Shown: positions 1-11,050, numbered from the stretch's first letter. The stretch is DNA of 64,000 nucleotides from Ricordea florida (GCA_949710005.1 OX453274.1:28123240-28187239), one strand, 5' to 3'. The notes: a model not told the origin generated them from the letters alone. A program made the numbers and translations.

Positions 1-1120
1 TTGTGCTAAACTACCAAATCTGCGCCATTGTGATGTACGCTTACATTTTGGCGGTACGACCGATAGACTAATTGTCCAACTAAAAACGCTTTGGAACTTA
101 AGGTAGCATCAACAGTCCGCCTCATTAGTTGCAAATACACATTTTCGGTTGTTTTTGCCGTTGTTAACAACAGATGCAAATGTCCGTAAGAATGCTATGA
201 AACCAACGACCGATATCCGATCCGCATCACAAATATGCAAATTGACTGAAAACCCGACGTCTGTTTGTTCCTCATGGAAAAACCTTTCTTTAGGGTTCAT
301 TTCCAGGAAATTGGATTAATTTTTACCCGAAAAAATTGCTTTAAGACTCTACGTGAACGTTCTTTGAAAAATTTCCCCTTTTCGCCCAATGCACTGCATT
401 TTGTTTTTCTGCTCAATCCTGTCAATTTCATTTTGCATTCCAATTCAATTACAACCGCAACTCGGTCTTCAAATAAATCATACTTCTGAACTTGAATATG
501 TGAAAAATTCAACTTGTTTTGTGAAAAAGTTATAATTTGCTAGCTCCCTGAATATAGGACTAAACCTGAGAGTGTCGGCAGGCAAATCGGGCAACACTGA
601 GGTTGTCTCAGAAACCGCCTCGCAAAAAATGAAATAAATCGAATTGATCCAAACAAATGTGATATTTGTACATCATATGGGACATAATGGCTGACTTTCA
701 CTGAAAAAAATCAGCCAAATCGGAAAAGGTCCGAAAATTGCCTTCTCTGTTCTTACGCGGACAGCCTCTTAAAAACCTCAAACTACGCCCGGCTTAAGAA
801 CAGAGGATATCCAGAGAACACGGTGGAAAGACATCTCTGTTAGGTGAATTTCACCACGCGAGCAAGGTCATAAAAAAACTAAAACAGAGAAGCACGTAGT
901 ACTCTCTTCTGTCACACAATACCACCCAGCACTCTTAAATCTGAAGAATGTACTTATGGGGGAAGGGCATTTAATTCAAAACCAACCACATCCTAGAGAA
1001 ATCTTTAAGGAGCCTCCCCTATCATCTTATCGCAAAGGAAAATCCCCAAAAAATATCCTGGTCAGAGCGAAACTCTGAAGACGCACATCACTGGCGAACA
1101 GCGGGATTCGCGAAGGCCCG
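1..1120. other. left flank, no gene recognised
   Basis: No convincing coding region. Two short overlapping open stretches on the minus strand (about 109-512) could be relics of one coding segment but match nothing I know. No terminal repeat of the outer Maverick is visible here, so the left end of that element is probably lost or lies outside the window. Confidence 0.4.
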
Positions 1121-1400
1121 TCAACATTTTATTAACGCTTGGTTGTCGTGGCGGCATTTTCCTTTGCAAATTTTGTTCTTTTGAAGGGCAACATTCTCTG
1201 CTTCAAATTCGCTATCATAGGATATGCTGTATTCGCTAGAAGAGACATCAACCGTGACAGAACTCTCGCCCGAAATATCATGTAAGCGTTCTGCCTTCTC
1301 CACCATTTCGAATGAAATGTCCATTGCTTGACGTAATCGATACATCCGTCGAAGCTCTCTTTTGATTAGGTCTTTTCCCCTGAGAGCCGTTCTAAAAATA
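1121..1400 (-). CDS. hypothetical open segment, possible exon
   Basis: An open frame on the minus strand runs from about 1400 to a stop at 1121. It is acidic and serine-rich in the middle and ends in a basic, cysteine-containing tail. It has no recognisable domain. The length and composition could fit a host exon or a relic of a transposon gene, and chance is not excluded. From 1400 to 1610 I see nothing else. Confidence 0.15.
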
Positions 1401-1610
1401 AATCCACTCGGGAAAGGGTTGACTCAAAGGCTGAGTATGGGAGATAGAGGCTCCTATTGATGGGCTCCTGATATAACTTAATATATCAAATAGACAATCC
1501 TGTTTCCCATCGAATGCATGAATATTACAGAGAGACTGACCTTGCCATACGTAATCTTGTTGATCGTTACGAAGGTCAATGGTTAAAAGGTTCAAATCTA
1601 CTATCAACAC

Positions 1611-1997
1611 ATGTACGATGATGGTGGTCATTTCGATCAAATAGAGACTACTCCTCATATCCCAGAGTTTATAGACCAAGAACCATTTCAAACCATGAAT
1701 ACGAGTCTTTTATTTGATGATATTCCTAAGGATTATTACATATCTTTTATCGAGATTCATTTGAGAGATGAAAAAGATAAATTGCACGATAGTATTTTTG
1801 CAAAAACGTTTGAAAGTTCAAATGATAATCCAATATTTACGGATAATTTGGAATTTGACATTAACCTTTATCGAGATCAGAATGATAAATTACATGTAAA
1901 ATGTTTAGGACTTCGTATGATTTACGAATATCGAGGAGTAGAAGTTAAAAGAATAATGTTTCGTTTACCTTATGAACCCAAATTTGAATATATTTAA
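1611..1997 (+). CDS. hypothetical protein at left end of Maverick 0
   Basis: A 128-codon ORF starts with ATG, is AT-rich and is acidic, with many Asp, Glu, Lys and Phe residues. A second in-frame Met follows 28 codons in. It occupies the place where Mavericks 1 and 2 carry small rightward genes, left of the leftward capsid block. It shows no clear similarity to those genes, no zinc-binding repeats and no membrane segment. The codon use resembles Maverick genes more than the flank. I do not recognise a family. It could be an early gene of Maverick 0. Confidence 0.45.
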   Translation: MYDDGGHFDQIETTPHIPEFIDQEPFQTMNTSLLFDDIPKDYYISFIEIHLRDEKDKLHDSIFAKTFESSNDNPIFTDNLEFDINLYRDQNDKLHVKCLGLRMIYEYRGVEVKRIMFRLPYEPKFEYI

Positions 1998-2100
1998 GAG
2001 AGGAAAAACAGCGTATATTTGTGGTGTAATGGATATAACGAAACATGCGAGTCGGATATTCAGAGACGTGGTATATTATTTGCTTTAAACAACGTTATTA

Positions 2101-2642
2101 TTAATAATAACCTAGATCAATAAATAATTTTTTCCTAGTTTCAGGGCTGACATCGGCATAAAAATATTTAATATTGAAGTCGTCGTGACTTAGAATAGCT
2201 CGTCGATTGTAGGTCCAATAGATACTATTTCCATATTCTGAATCTTTAACTAATTTAAATTTGGATCTATCTGCATTAGGATGAATTGAAAAAAAATTAT
2301 TTCGTAAATTTTCACTTTCATTAACTATGTCTACTATAGTTTCTACTTTTACCCATTTAACTGAAGTCAAATCATGGTTTAATTTTGGAACTAAACTGGA
2401 TGATAATTGATTAATAATTCCAAAAGGTAAAGAATAGTCATCATTTGCTATATAATGCCAATTTCTACCATAATGCCATTGAAGCCAATTTTTTGTTCCT
2501 AATTTCAATATTCTAAACTTAGATAGATCGGCCTCTGGATAATTTTGCTAAAAATCTTCTTATAAACCCATATTTTAATTAATAAATCCACATATTTTTA
2601 ATATCCTAAGTCGCTATACAATTTTGACCTAGTATATTTGTT
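2101..2642 (-). pseudogene. C-terminal part of tandem YPNA-domain protein (Maverick 0)
   Basis: The 3' part of a decayed gene that begins near 9412 and is split by the LTR element at 2648-8282. It holds the end of a fifth copy, then two more copies of a domain of about 60-75 residues. The last copy shows the pattern HPNADRSKF, then YGNSIYW, then DVSPETRKKLFIDLG. The same pattern opens the 515-aa protein of Maverick 2 (KYPKADQSQF, then YGGYISW, then LWKDLG) and recurs in the coiled-coil proteins of both young elements. The terminal 135 codons are open; the segment before them has stops. The function is unknown; a structural, virion-associated role is an inference from the domain's other homes. 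Confidence 0.6.
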
Positions 2643-2647
2643 TATAT

Positions 2648-2796
2648 TGTAATGTTACGCTATTACGAAGCGTAACCAGGGAAATAAATACAACAAAAAA
2701 AACGACAGTTCTCTATAAGAGCAACGACACGTCTAACATATCTTTAATGCAGCAAGCACATGGTTCGAGAGACATGTGACTAGGCATGACGTCACA
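2648..2796 (-). repeat. 3' LTR of the gypsy-like element
   Basis: A 149-bp repeat bounded by TG and CA. It matches the split copy at 7281-8282 with only a few differences, so the insertion is fairly recent. Confidence 0.9.
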
Positions 2797-2998
2797 CCTT
2801 TCCTTTTTTCAAAAGACAAAAGTTAGAAACGAACGAGGTTATGACATACTAATGCTTATGAACTGAACAAGTAGAGTCAATGTCTCTGAACTTTCTAATA
2901 AAGAACTTCTTAAAACGGAATGTCTGTCTGTTAACTTGACTTAAGCTTTGCCTGACAATAATGGAACAACTTGGGCAAACGGTTATTTTCTGAAGTCC

Positions 2999-3241
2999 TT
3001 ATTGAACTGTAACAAAGTCCTGTAAATATTGTGGGGCCCGAGAGACTCGTCCACTCCTGGTCACAACTGATGGTTTAACTGATTCTGATGGTGGCTCCGG
3101 GCTTGGGGGAACTGTCACAGGCTCTGTTTGCTTGGATTGACCAACAGAGTTGTCTTGGACTGGTTGATCTGTAGGCTGGGGTCTTATTGGTTCAGCTGCG
3201 ACTGGTGTTGTGTTAGGGCCGCTGTCCTGCGGTGGTCGCAT
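2999..3241 (-). pseudogene. pol C-terminal tail, Pro/Ser/Thr-rich
   Basis: An 80-codon open segment downstream of the integrase core, rich in Pro, Gln, Ser and Val. It ends in a short basic motif (VTRSGRVSRAP) followed by YLQDF, a tail often seen at the C-terminus of gypsy-type integrases. It is in a different frame from the integrase ORF, so a frameshift lies at about 3240-3400. Confidence 0.6.
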
Positions 3242-3337
3242 TGAACTGGTTTCAGAAGTCTGAATAAATGGTTCTCTAGACTGGCGGAGGTGTCTACGGT
3301 TTCTTCTGTACAGTCTACCATCTTCTGTTCTGACTTC

Positions 3338-4320
3338 TTAAGAACGGATATCAACCTGGTCTTCCACTCTTGCCTTGAACCTTTTCCGTTCTCTGTCACC
3401 TGGTTTAGGGGCTACTCGGACAACTTCTCCTGTCTGTAAAGGTGGGAGCTCCTTGGTGTTTTGATTGTAAGACTTGGCTTGTTTGGACTTCTGCTTGAGA
3501 AGTTTCTCCTTCACATCTTCTTGGACCTTTGGTTTTAACAGGTAACTGGTGGTGGGAAGCAGTGTTCTTGTTCTGCGTCCAAACATCCTTTGGGCGGGGT
3601 AGCTAGACATTCCTTCAGAAGGAGTGTTCCTCCAGTCAAGTAGGGATAAGGAGGGGTCTGTGCCTGTTTCCTTAGCTTTCTTCATGATGGACTTTGCTGT
3701 CTTGATGGCATTTTCAGCCTTGCCATTACTCTGGGGATAGCCAGGTGAACTTGTGATGACTTCAAACTCATAGTCAACCGCAAACTCTCTGAATTCCTGA
3801 GAACTGAACGGCATGTTGTCGCTGATAAGCTGATTTGGGATTCCATGGACTGAAAACTGCTTGCGAAGTATCTTAGCTATCCCCTTTGCGGTCTTAGTTT
3901 CGAGACGGTCTACTTCAAAGTAACTTGAGTAGTAGTCGACCACACAGAGGTAGTCTGTACCATCAAGCGTGAATACATCTGCACCAATCTTTTGCCAAGG
4001 TCGATCAGCAACCTCATGAGAGATGAGAGGCTCCCTTGCTTGGTTTGGCTGATAGGACGAACAGATGTCGCACTTTGAAATGTGGTCAATTAAATCGGAA
4101 TTCATTCCTGGCCAATACACGGTTTCTCTTGCTCGTCGGAGGCAACTTTGAATTTCGCTATTGGCTCCATGTAACTTCTCTTTAATTTTTGTGCGCAGAC
4201 TCAAGGGAATGACACAGCGCTGACCTTTGAAGATTAGACCATCCTGCGCTGATAGCTCATCTCTAATCAGAAAATACGGATGGAGACATGTGGGGACTTC
4301 CTTCTTCGTGTCAGGCTACC
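3338..4320 (-). pseudogene. pol: pol: integrase (Ty3/gypsy)
   Basis: Integrase part of the retrotransposon polyprotein. An N-terminal zinc-binding module is visible (H of KLHG, then CDICSSY), followed by a DDE core with D in KIGADVF, D in LISDNMPF and E in GKAEN. It catalyses 3' processing and strand transfer of the element's cDNA in the nucleus. The frame stays open upstream of 4204 to about 4320, so the boundary is a frameshift and not a start. The central motif reads SDNMPF instead of the usual SDNGPQF, suggesting some decay. Integrase follows RNase H, the gypsy order. Confidence 0.85.
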
Positions 4321-4345
4321 CACTGATGATGGTTTCCTTCAGCCG

Positions 4346-4935
4346 TTAAAGAGTATCATCTTGAGCTGTTTCTACTTGAATTTCCCTTAGCTGGGGCTCT
4401 GAGATTGGGAGAAAATCAATTGCATGGATAGTTTCAGCTTCCTCTTCAGCCTTGGACTGGATGGTGTTCTTGAGGAAGGCTCTAGATAGAGTGTCAGCTA
4501 GGTACATTTCAGAGCCAGGCTTGTACCTTAGGTCAACATCGTACTGCTGGAGACGCTTTGGAGCTGAAGTGAGAGGCTTCTTGTAAATTGATACCAGAGG
4601 TTTGTGGTCAGTCCACAAAATTACTCGTCTACCGAATGTGTAGTGGTGGTTGTGTTCCAGCCCAAAGACCTGAGCTAGAAGTTCCTTCTCAATCTTAGAA
4701 TATCTCTGTTCTGCTGAGGTGAGTGCACGGCTTGCATATGTAACTGGTTGGCCCTCTTGCATCAAAACAAATCCGAGGCCGTTTTGCGATGCATCACCTT
4801 GTCCTTCAGTTTGGGCTTGTGGGCTGAAATACTTGAGGACTGGGGCTTGTGTAAGAGCCACTTTAAGAGACTTAAAAGCATCTTCCTGTTCCTGGGTCCA
4901 CTGCCACTCAGCGTCCTTGTGTAAGCTTGCGGAGA
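4346..4935 (-). pseudogene. pol: pol: RNase H domain (Ty3/gypsy)
   Basis: The RNase H domain that removes template RNA during reverse transcription. Visible features are DASQNGLGFVLMQ, the RALTSAEQRYSKIEKELLA block, WTDHKPL and the tail LADTLSRA, all typical of Ty3/gypsy RNase H. It lies downstream of the RT palm but in another frame, so one frameshift occurs at about 4910-4935. The tether motif AFKSLKVALTQAPVL is present at its start. Confidence 0.88.
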
Positions 4936-6494
4936 GGCTGACACAACTCAGACAGGTTACTGAGGAACTTCGAAAGATATTTGACCATACCAATGAGCCG
5001 CTGCACACCCTGGACATCAACAGGGGTTTCCATGTTCATTATGGCATCAATCTTCCTGGGATCAGGCTTGACTCCTTCACTGCTTAGCAGATGCCCAATG
5101 AATATCACTTCTTCGCATTTGAAGTCGAACTTTGCTTTGTTTAATTTAATGTTCCTCTCTCTGCATCTTTTAAATAAACCTACAAGGTTTGCATATTGAT
5201 CCTTATCTGCGTCTTCCTTAGTATCACCCTGACCAGTAATCAGTAAATCATCTGCTATTCTATAGATACCAGGCAATCCTTGCAGGTTTTGATCAAGCTT
5301 CTGTTGAAAGTATTCAGGCGCAGGGCTGATTCCATAAGGCATTCGTAACCAACGATGTCGGCCCCATGGTGTCTGAAAGATAATGAGACGGCTCGATTCG
5401 TCATCTAACTCTATCTGGAGAAAGCCATCTTTCAAATCTGCTTTGGAGAAAACTCGTGCTTTCCCAAGTTCTGGCAGAATGTCATCAATCACAGGGAGAG
5501 GGTAGTGACTTCGATGGAGTGCCTTCTTCAGGGGTCTTGGGTTGATGCAGACTCTGACTTTCCCGTTCGATTTTGTCGTGATAACTGCACTGGACACCCA
5601 CTTAGTCGGCTCTTCTACTTTTGTTAAAACACCAACAGCTATGAGACGGTCAACTTCTTCTTTAAGCTTTCCTTTCAGAGCTACTGGTACTCTGCGGGGA
5701 GGCATGACCATTGGGCAAACTGAGTCATCTACTTCAAGGTGTAACTTTCCCTCCATTCTTCCGAGTCCTTTGAAGATGTCCTCAAAGTCAGTTAACACTT
5801 GCTCTTTAGTGAGAGAGCTACTCTGAGAGGTGGTGAGAGCTTCATTGTTGTTCACCAGCTGAATATTGTGGTGTTGGACCACGAGAAGATCCATTTGTTG
5901 TGCTGCACGAGCTCCTATTAACGGCGTGTAGTTACCATCCACTACAACAAACTCGGCATTATACTTCTTTCTTTTCCTAGGATTACGCATGCTCACTCTT
6001 GCCGTTCCAAGTGCTGAGATTTGCTGCTTGTTGTAAGCTGTCAGTAGCTTCTTTGATTTCTGGATCTCTGCAACTCTTGGAAGGTATTTCTTTGGAAGGA
6101 CATTGCACGATGCACCAGAGTCAATCTGTATTTTTACGGGTTTTCCTTGTATCTCCATAACAGCATAGATCTTGTTCGGAAAAACAGTCACAGAATTGAT
6201 AACTTTAGAAGTAATCACATTATCATCTTCGGTGGAGAGCTCTACAGATAAAATTTCCTCTTCCGATGAGAGATCGGCTTCGACAACTGACACTTTCTTT
6301 CGAGAGGTTTCCTTCGAACTTGACTTCGGAGCCTTTGGTTTCTTGTTTTTAGAGCTGGTTTTCTTCTCATGAAGATGGCACTTGCTAGCGAAGTGATTTT
6401 CATTCTTGCACTTCTTGCAGACTTTACCGTAAGCGGGACACTTTTCTCGATTTCTTTCGTGAGACTTGCCACAGAATTTGCAGTCTTCAACCAT
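4908..6494 (-). pseudogene. pol: gag-pol: zinc knuckles, protease and reverse transcriptase
   Basis: An open frame of 528 codons. It begins with two nucleocapsid-type zinc knuckles (CKFCGKSHERNREKC and CKKCKNENHFASKC), then a Lys/Ser-rich linker, an aspartic protease with DSGAS, and a reverse transcriptase whose active site reads IADDLLI in the YxDD position. The frame is the same as gag and is separated from it by a single stop at 6555-6557. It ends at a frameshift before RNase H. The IADD variant departs slightly from the usual YxDD or FxDD. Protease and RT order is that of the Ty3/gypsy family. Confidence 0.88.
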
Positions 6495-6554
6495 ACGAAC
6501 GCTTGACTTGTCAGAAGACGATTTGAGTGCATTGACGGCGCTTGATTCGATGTT

Positions 6555-7160
6555 TTAGTTTGTCATGGCTCTCATTTGCAATTTAATCGCTTTGGCGGCT
6601 CGGCAGCTATCAAGACATTTATCCAAGGTTAATTTCGGTTCCTGGAGAAGCTTCTTCCTCAGATTATTATCCCTAATACCACAAACTAAACGATCGCGAA
6701 TAAGGTCTTCCTTTAACGAGCCAAACGCGCAGGTTTCGGCAAGCGTGCGAAGTGCTGTTGTGTAGGCGTCAATCGACTCGTCAGATTCTTGTAGACGATT
6801 GTTGAACCTGTACCTTTCGTAAATCACGTTCGTCTTGCCTATCCAGTAATTCTGCCACAATTTGAGCACTTTGTCGATGTTTTTCCTGTCATTATCCGAC
6901 GGAAAAGGCAATCCAGTGTGTATTTCCAAAGCATCTGGACCGATACACGTGATAAACGTGGCGACGCGAAGCGTTGAAGGTTGTTTGTCCAACCTAGTGA
7001 CAATTTCGTACGCTTTCCAAATCTGTATCCACTTTTTCCAGTTGGCTGCTAGGTTTCCTTTAGTGTCGAATTTCTGTGGAAGCGATACATTAGCAATAAA
7101 CCTGATAAACGGCGGAGTATCAGTGCCGGGAGCAAAAGGAGCTTCTGCTTCATCTGGCAT
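6555..7160 (-). CDS. gag: gag capsid protein of the gypsy-like element
   Basis: A 201-codon ORF 3' of the primer-binding site. It has the helical retrotransposon gag fold signature: KKWIQIWKAYE, then a middle region with IDAYTTALRTLA, then DLIRDRLVCGI, common in gag of cnidarian and other invertebrate gypsy elements. It forms the particle in which reverse transcription happens. The zinc knuckles expected at its C-terminus lie beyond an in-frame TAA, in the pol ORF, so either the stop is read through or it is a mutation. Confidence 0.87.
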   Translation of the reverse strand: MPDEAEAPFAPGTDTPPFIRFIANVSLPQKFDTKGNLAANWKKWIQIWKAYEIVTRLDKQPSTLRVATFITCIGPDALEIHTGLPFPSDNDRKNIDKVLKLWQNYWIGKTNVIYERYRFNNRLQESDESIDAYTTALRTLAETCAFGSLKEDLIRDRLVCGIRDNNLRKKLLQEPKLTLDKCLDSCRAAKAIKLQMRAMTN

Positions 7161-7348
7161 GATCGCGGGTTAAAACAATGGCGGCGCGTTGACACACAAT
7201 CCTCACTCAATTGGCTTTGAAAGCTGGAAATATTTCCACAGAGGCTTTCAACAACACAACATCGTCCGCTCCTGACACCATGTAATGTTACGCTATTACG
7301 AAGCGTAACCAGAGAAATAAATACAACAAAAACACGACAGTTCTCTAT

Positions 7349-8200
7349 CAATCAATCAATCAATAAACTTTATTAATGTGTCAAGGCCACATAGCCTGGG
7401 AAAATCCCATACTAATTTGGGGACACAATTAACAAATATAATAATATGTAAAAAGAGAGTTTAAGATACTTAAACCTATATAAAATATATTTATGATAAT
7501 CAGATATTGAAAATATGTAAAAGAGAGTTAAAAATACTTAAAACTGTATAAAATAATTATGAGGAGCACAGGGAAACAACCCTTGCAGCCATCATCTATG
7601 AGCAGACTAATATCATATTTACGTATCTGTTTCCTAAAAATATTTAACGTTTTGGCTGATCTTACGTCTGGGGATAATTTTCCCCACAATTTAGGCCCAA
7701 GATATCGTAAAGAATGTTTACCATATGTAACGGTATTAAAACTTGGGGTGGAAAAATCTGACTGTCTTAAAAAGTAAGAAGAGTTATGATTATTAAAAAT
7801 ATTACAAATATAAGTAGGACATAACCTGTGCTTCACTCTGTACATTAGGATGCAAATATCCTGCAAGCGCCTGTTCATGAGTGTTGGTAACTCAGCTCTT
7901 TTGAGTAATTGTGAATAGCTTGAAAGCTTGTCTCTATAAACCGCCCTCAATCCTCTTTCTTGCAGCCTTTCTAGCTTTCGCGCGTCACTAGATCTACAAA
8001 AGTGCCAAACTAAATGACAGTATGTAAGGTACGGTAAGACTGCTGATTTAAATAGAACTAGCTTAGCCTTTGTTGGAATTAAGTTTCTGAGTCTCATAAT
8101 AACGCCGATCCTTTGACTTGCCTTCTTACAAATTGAGCTTATATGATCAGTGAAACTGAGTTTGGAGTCAATTGTGACACCCAGGAGATTGATAAGATAG
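7349..8200 (-). mobile_element. 5'-truncated LINE (Jockey/CR1-like) tail
   Basis: A minus-strand fragment ending in a (TTGATTGA)n-like tail at 7349-7368, as in LINE 3' ends, and cut at its 5' end near 8200. It lies inside the LTR of the gypsy element, where the LTR sequence resumes directly on both sides. Only a few bases could be target duplication. Confidence 0.82.
7528..8200 (-). pseudogene. LINE reverse transcriptase, C-terminal fragment
   Basis: The C-terminal region of an ORF2-type reverse transcriptase, open from the truncation point. It includes the thumb region with SAVLPYLTYC and WHFC, then KLERLQERGLRAVYRD and LPTLMNRRLQDI, and the end block YGKHSLRYLGPKLWGKL, all widespread in Jockey/CR1-type LINEs of invertebrates. 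The palm with the catalytic residues is missing. It cannot be active alone. Confidence 0.85.
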
Positions 8201-8282
8201 ATAAGAGCAACGACACGTCTAACATATCTTTAATGCAGCAAGCACATGGTTCGAGGATCATGTGACTAGGCATGACGTCACA

Positions 8283-9412
8283 TATATCATCTGAATATTC
8301 TTAAATCTTCATTCCTTATAACTGCTCTCCGATTATAAGTTCAATATATACTAAGTCCATACTCGGGGTTATCCACTGGCTTAAATTTTGTCCTTTCGGC
8401 ATTAGGATATGTTGCATAAAATTTTGTTATTAAATCTTCACTAGAATTAACAATATCTAGTATTTTTTCAGTCTTCTACAATTAAACCTAAATCTATTTT
8501 AAGTTGTTCCAAATTTACACTTGGAAATGAATTTAAATTAATTAGAGGGTTTCTTATTGTCTTTCCAGAAAATAATGTGATCCAATTACCACCTTTTTTC
8601 CAATAGATAACTTCGTTACCTGTATAAACTACACCTACCGAATTAAAAACGTGAAAAATCAGCGTTTGGATATATATTGTCTATGGAACTCTTGACGCAT
8701 CTGGTTCACTGCAGTTGTTAAACCTAAATCAATATCTAATTGAGCTTTTTGCGTATTCATAAATGGTGCAGTAAATCTATCAATATTTGGATTATTTTTA
8801 CCTAATAAAAAAATAAAATAATTCTGTTTAATCCAATCTTGATTTTGGTATGATACCAATTTAATTTTTTTTAAAATTTGCTCCACGGTACTTTCTTTGT
8901 AAAATGTCCTAAATCCCTATATAATCTTAACCTAGTTTCAGGGTTTCAATCATCTGAATATGATTTAATACTGAAGTCTTCATGACTTATAATAGCTTGT
9001 CGATTGTATGTCCAATACATACTATTACCATATTCTGAATCATCCACTAATTTAAATTTGGTTCGATCTGCATTGGTTTACATTGATAAAAATTTATTAG
9101 GTAAATCTTCACTGAAGTTTCTACTTTGACGACCCCTGTCCCCAGATCTTTTTTGAATTTTTCCTTCACTGGATCGCTAAATCCTTTGATTAAGTAATTC
9201 AGAGAGAAGTCGTTTTGTCTAGTACTAATATAAATCCACGATACTTGATAAATCCATTCCATATGATTACCGTATGGATGAAATATAAACTTCGAGCTAC
9301 CATAATTTGGATAAAGAGTTTTGAAATTATCCCTGACTCCCATAGTTACTCATCTACTAACAAAGTTTGATTATTGACAAAGACTTCTAGCTCAGACATT
9401 TTGTTTTTCATG
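8283..9412 (-). pseudogene. N-terminal part of tandem YPNA-domain protein (Maverick 0)
   Basis: The gene probably begins at the ATG near 9410-9412. It runs through degenerate copies of the same domain: YPNYGSSKF ending in KKDLG (about 9340-9150), TNADRTKF ending in YRDLG (9110-8900), a divergent copy ending in LDIDLG (8886-8740), one with IYWKKGGNWI ending in LKIDLG (8640-8480), and YPNAERTKF (8430-8283), which is cut by the LTR element and continues at 2642. Stops and frameshifts interrupt it. Single copies of the domain sit in virion-protein candidates of Mavericks 1 and 2. Tandem expansion is peculiar to this old element. Confidence 0.6.
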
Positions 9413-9867
9413 TATCTATTAAAAAATACTAGAATTAAATACGAATTATTGCAGGTGCTATACAAATTTTTTGAATACTTAGATCAATTTTAAATTGTTC
9501 AATGGCTTTTCTCCAAACCCTTTTGATAATACCTCAAACGATAATTCACAATGTCTAGTAGGTACATTTTTTCTCCTTCATAAATCCAATCAAAAAACTT
9601 TCTTAAGGATGAAATCTAATCTTCGATAAAGCCGCCTTTATTTTGGATATTCACAATGAAACTCATCCCATAATCCCGTTTTTATATCCTATAAAACCAA
9701 TAAGATTTAAAATATTACTTATAGCAGTAATATTTACAACCACATGAATTGCGTTTAGTTTTACCATAACACTGTTGAACTGTATTTAAACTTTCGCATT
9801 TTATACACAAGACATCTAATATAAGTTATTTCTATTTCCATTTCCATTTCATCTGAATGCGTCATTA
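9413..9867 (-). other. unassigned remnant between two capsid-module pseudogenes
   Basis: Short open pieces on the minus strand only. One at about 9500-9655 is broken by a stop. Another at about 9723-9840 is cysteine-rich (a CIKC pair followed by CGCKYYC) and could be the end of a small zinc-binding or knotted protein. I recognise neither; both may be debris of Maverick 0 genes. Confidence 0.3.
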
Positions 9868-11050
9868 CTACTTATTCAATATCGATTTATTTAATAAGAA
9901 CCAAGCTAAACCCCCAGCGGCTATTCTTACGACAACTAGATTCATCTCATGTTGAGTCGTCGTACGCGTTGTTGTACTAATAGTTGTTGGTATTTGTGCA
10001 ACATTTGCTTTAACTTCTGGCGGTTTTAAATCTGTAACTGTCTCTTTAAGCGTATGAGGTAACAAGACTTTACTACTTCCTAGATTATGTTTAATACCAC
10101 AGCTAAATCTAACCTCAACTTGGCTTCTTGAACAGCGATTTGATAGTGTTGAACTGACTTGGCTATATCATTTTCAATGACACTTGATTCAAATAAGTTT
10201 AAAAATTCTTGTTGAGTTTCTGCGGCTCCGCCACCATTTCCTACGATCGACGACCTGGTATTCACCTGTGCTCCTAAAACACAATACACAAAGGTTTCTA
10301 TGGACCGATTAAGTCTTCCCAACCCTGCACGAGTTAAACCATGACCACTACTGCGGAAAAACCAAGCATATCGAAATCCGGGATAAACGTCATTTCTTAT
10401 AAATGAGATGTCTTCTCCCTCATCTGGGAATTTACAATCACCCGGGTAAGTGTCTCGTACCCAATCTATAACCGCGACGCCCCTTCCCCATTTATACATG
10501 TCCCCTGAACCATGATTTCTTCCGCCTTTCCAACGAAAATCTGGATTCGTTATACCAAACTCGCTCAATAATTTAGCAAAAGCATTTTTGTTATACTAGT
10601 TATCTCTTTGGTTACATACCGAATCACCTGGTGAGGCACATTCTAATTCAATTAATATTCTTCTTATAGTAAAGTAAATATGGAATTTAATAATTCCATA
10701 TATGACTGTAGGATAAGACTTGCTATCCTCCAAACAAATTCCACAACCGGATATTGCTGCACCATGCTGCAAAATTAAATTGTTGAGGCCAATATTTTAT
10801 TTGTGGTCCATTCAACAAAGCTCTGCTTTCTCTCCCGGAATAGAAATCCACCCTTGTTCCGCTAAAAACATTTCTCATTTTTGCTGTAAATTTTTGATTC
10901 TCGGATACAAAGATGACTAACGAGGTTAACAATTCCGTGTTATCCGTGATTTTTTTTTATCAAAACCTACTCCAGGTATCGCGTACAGCTGATTGGTTAA
11001 TTTTAAACTAACGGGGAATTCACCATTTTGGGGTAATCTGGTTTACTTTT
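9868..11050 (-). pseudogene. homologue of the 515/536-aa anchored protein (Maverick 0)
   Basis: A broken copy of the long C-terminally anchored protein of Mavericks 1 and 2. The tail at 9868-10065 ends in a hydrophobic helix with AAGGLAWF, like VAGGLAWY in Maverick 2. The piece at 10080-10568 shows the signature GHGLTRAGLGRLNRS, AQVNTRSSI and FESSVIENDI. The piece at 10570-11000 matches the block FTAKMRN to WPQQLN. Frameshifts and a small deletion separate the pieces. The middle signature is extremely conserved among the three copies, so it probably carries the main function. Role unknown, most likely structural. Confidence 0.75.

Larger units (their letters stand above)
2648..8282 (-). mobile_element. 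Ty3/gypsy-like LTR retrotransposon
   Basis: Nearly identical LTRs of about 150 bp flank gag-pol on the minus strand, and a 5-bp duplication TATAT (2643-2647 and 8283-8287) marks the target. Next to the 5' LTR (left of 7281) the minus strand reads TGGTGTCAGGAGC, a primer-binding site of the tRNA-Leu type used by related gypsy elements. Next to the 3' LTR (2797-2810) is a purine tract. The order is gag, zinc knuckles, protease, RT, RNase H, integrase, which is Ty3/gypsy. An in-frame stop and at least two frameshifts suggest it is not autonomous. It is inserted in the YPNA-domain gene of Maverick 0. Confidence 0.9.
7281..8282 (-). repeat. 5' LTR of the gypsy-like element, split by a LINE tail
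   Basis: The LTR sequence runs from 7281 to 7348 and resumes at about 8201-8282. The intervening 0.85 kb is a 5'-truncated LINE. Confidence 0.88.
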
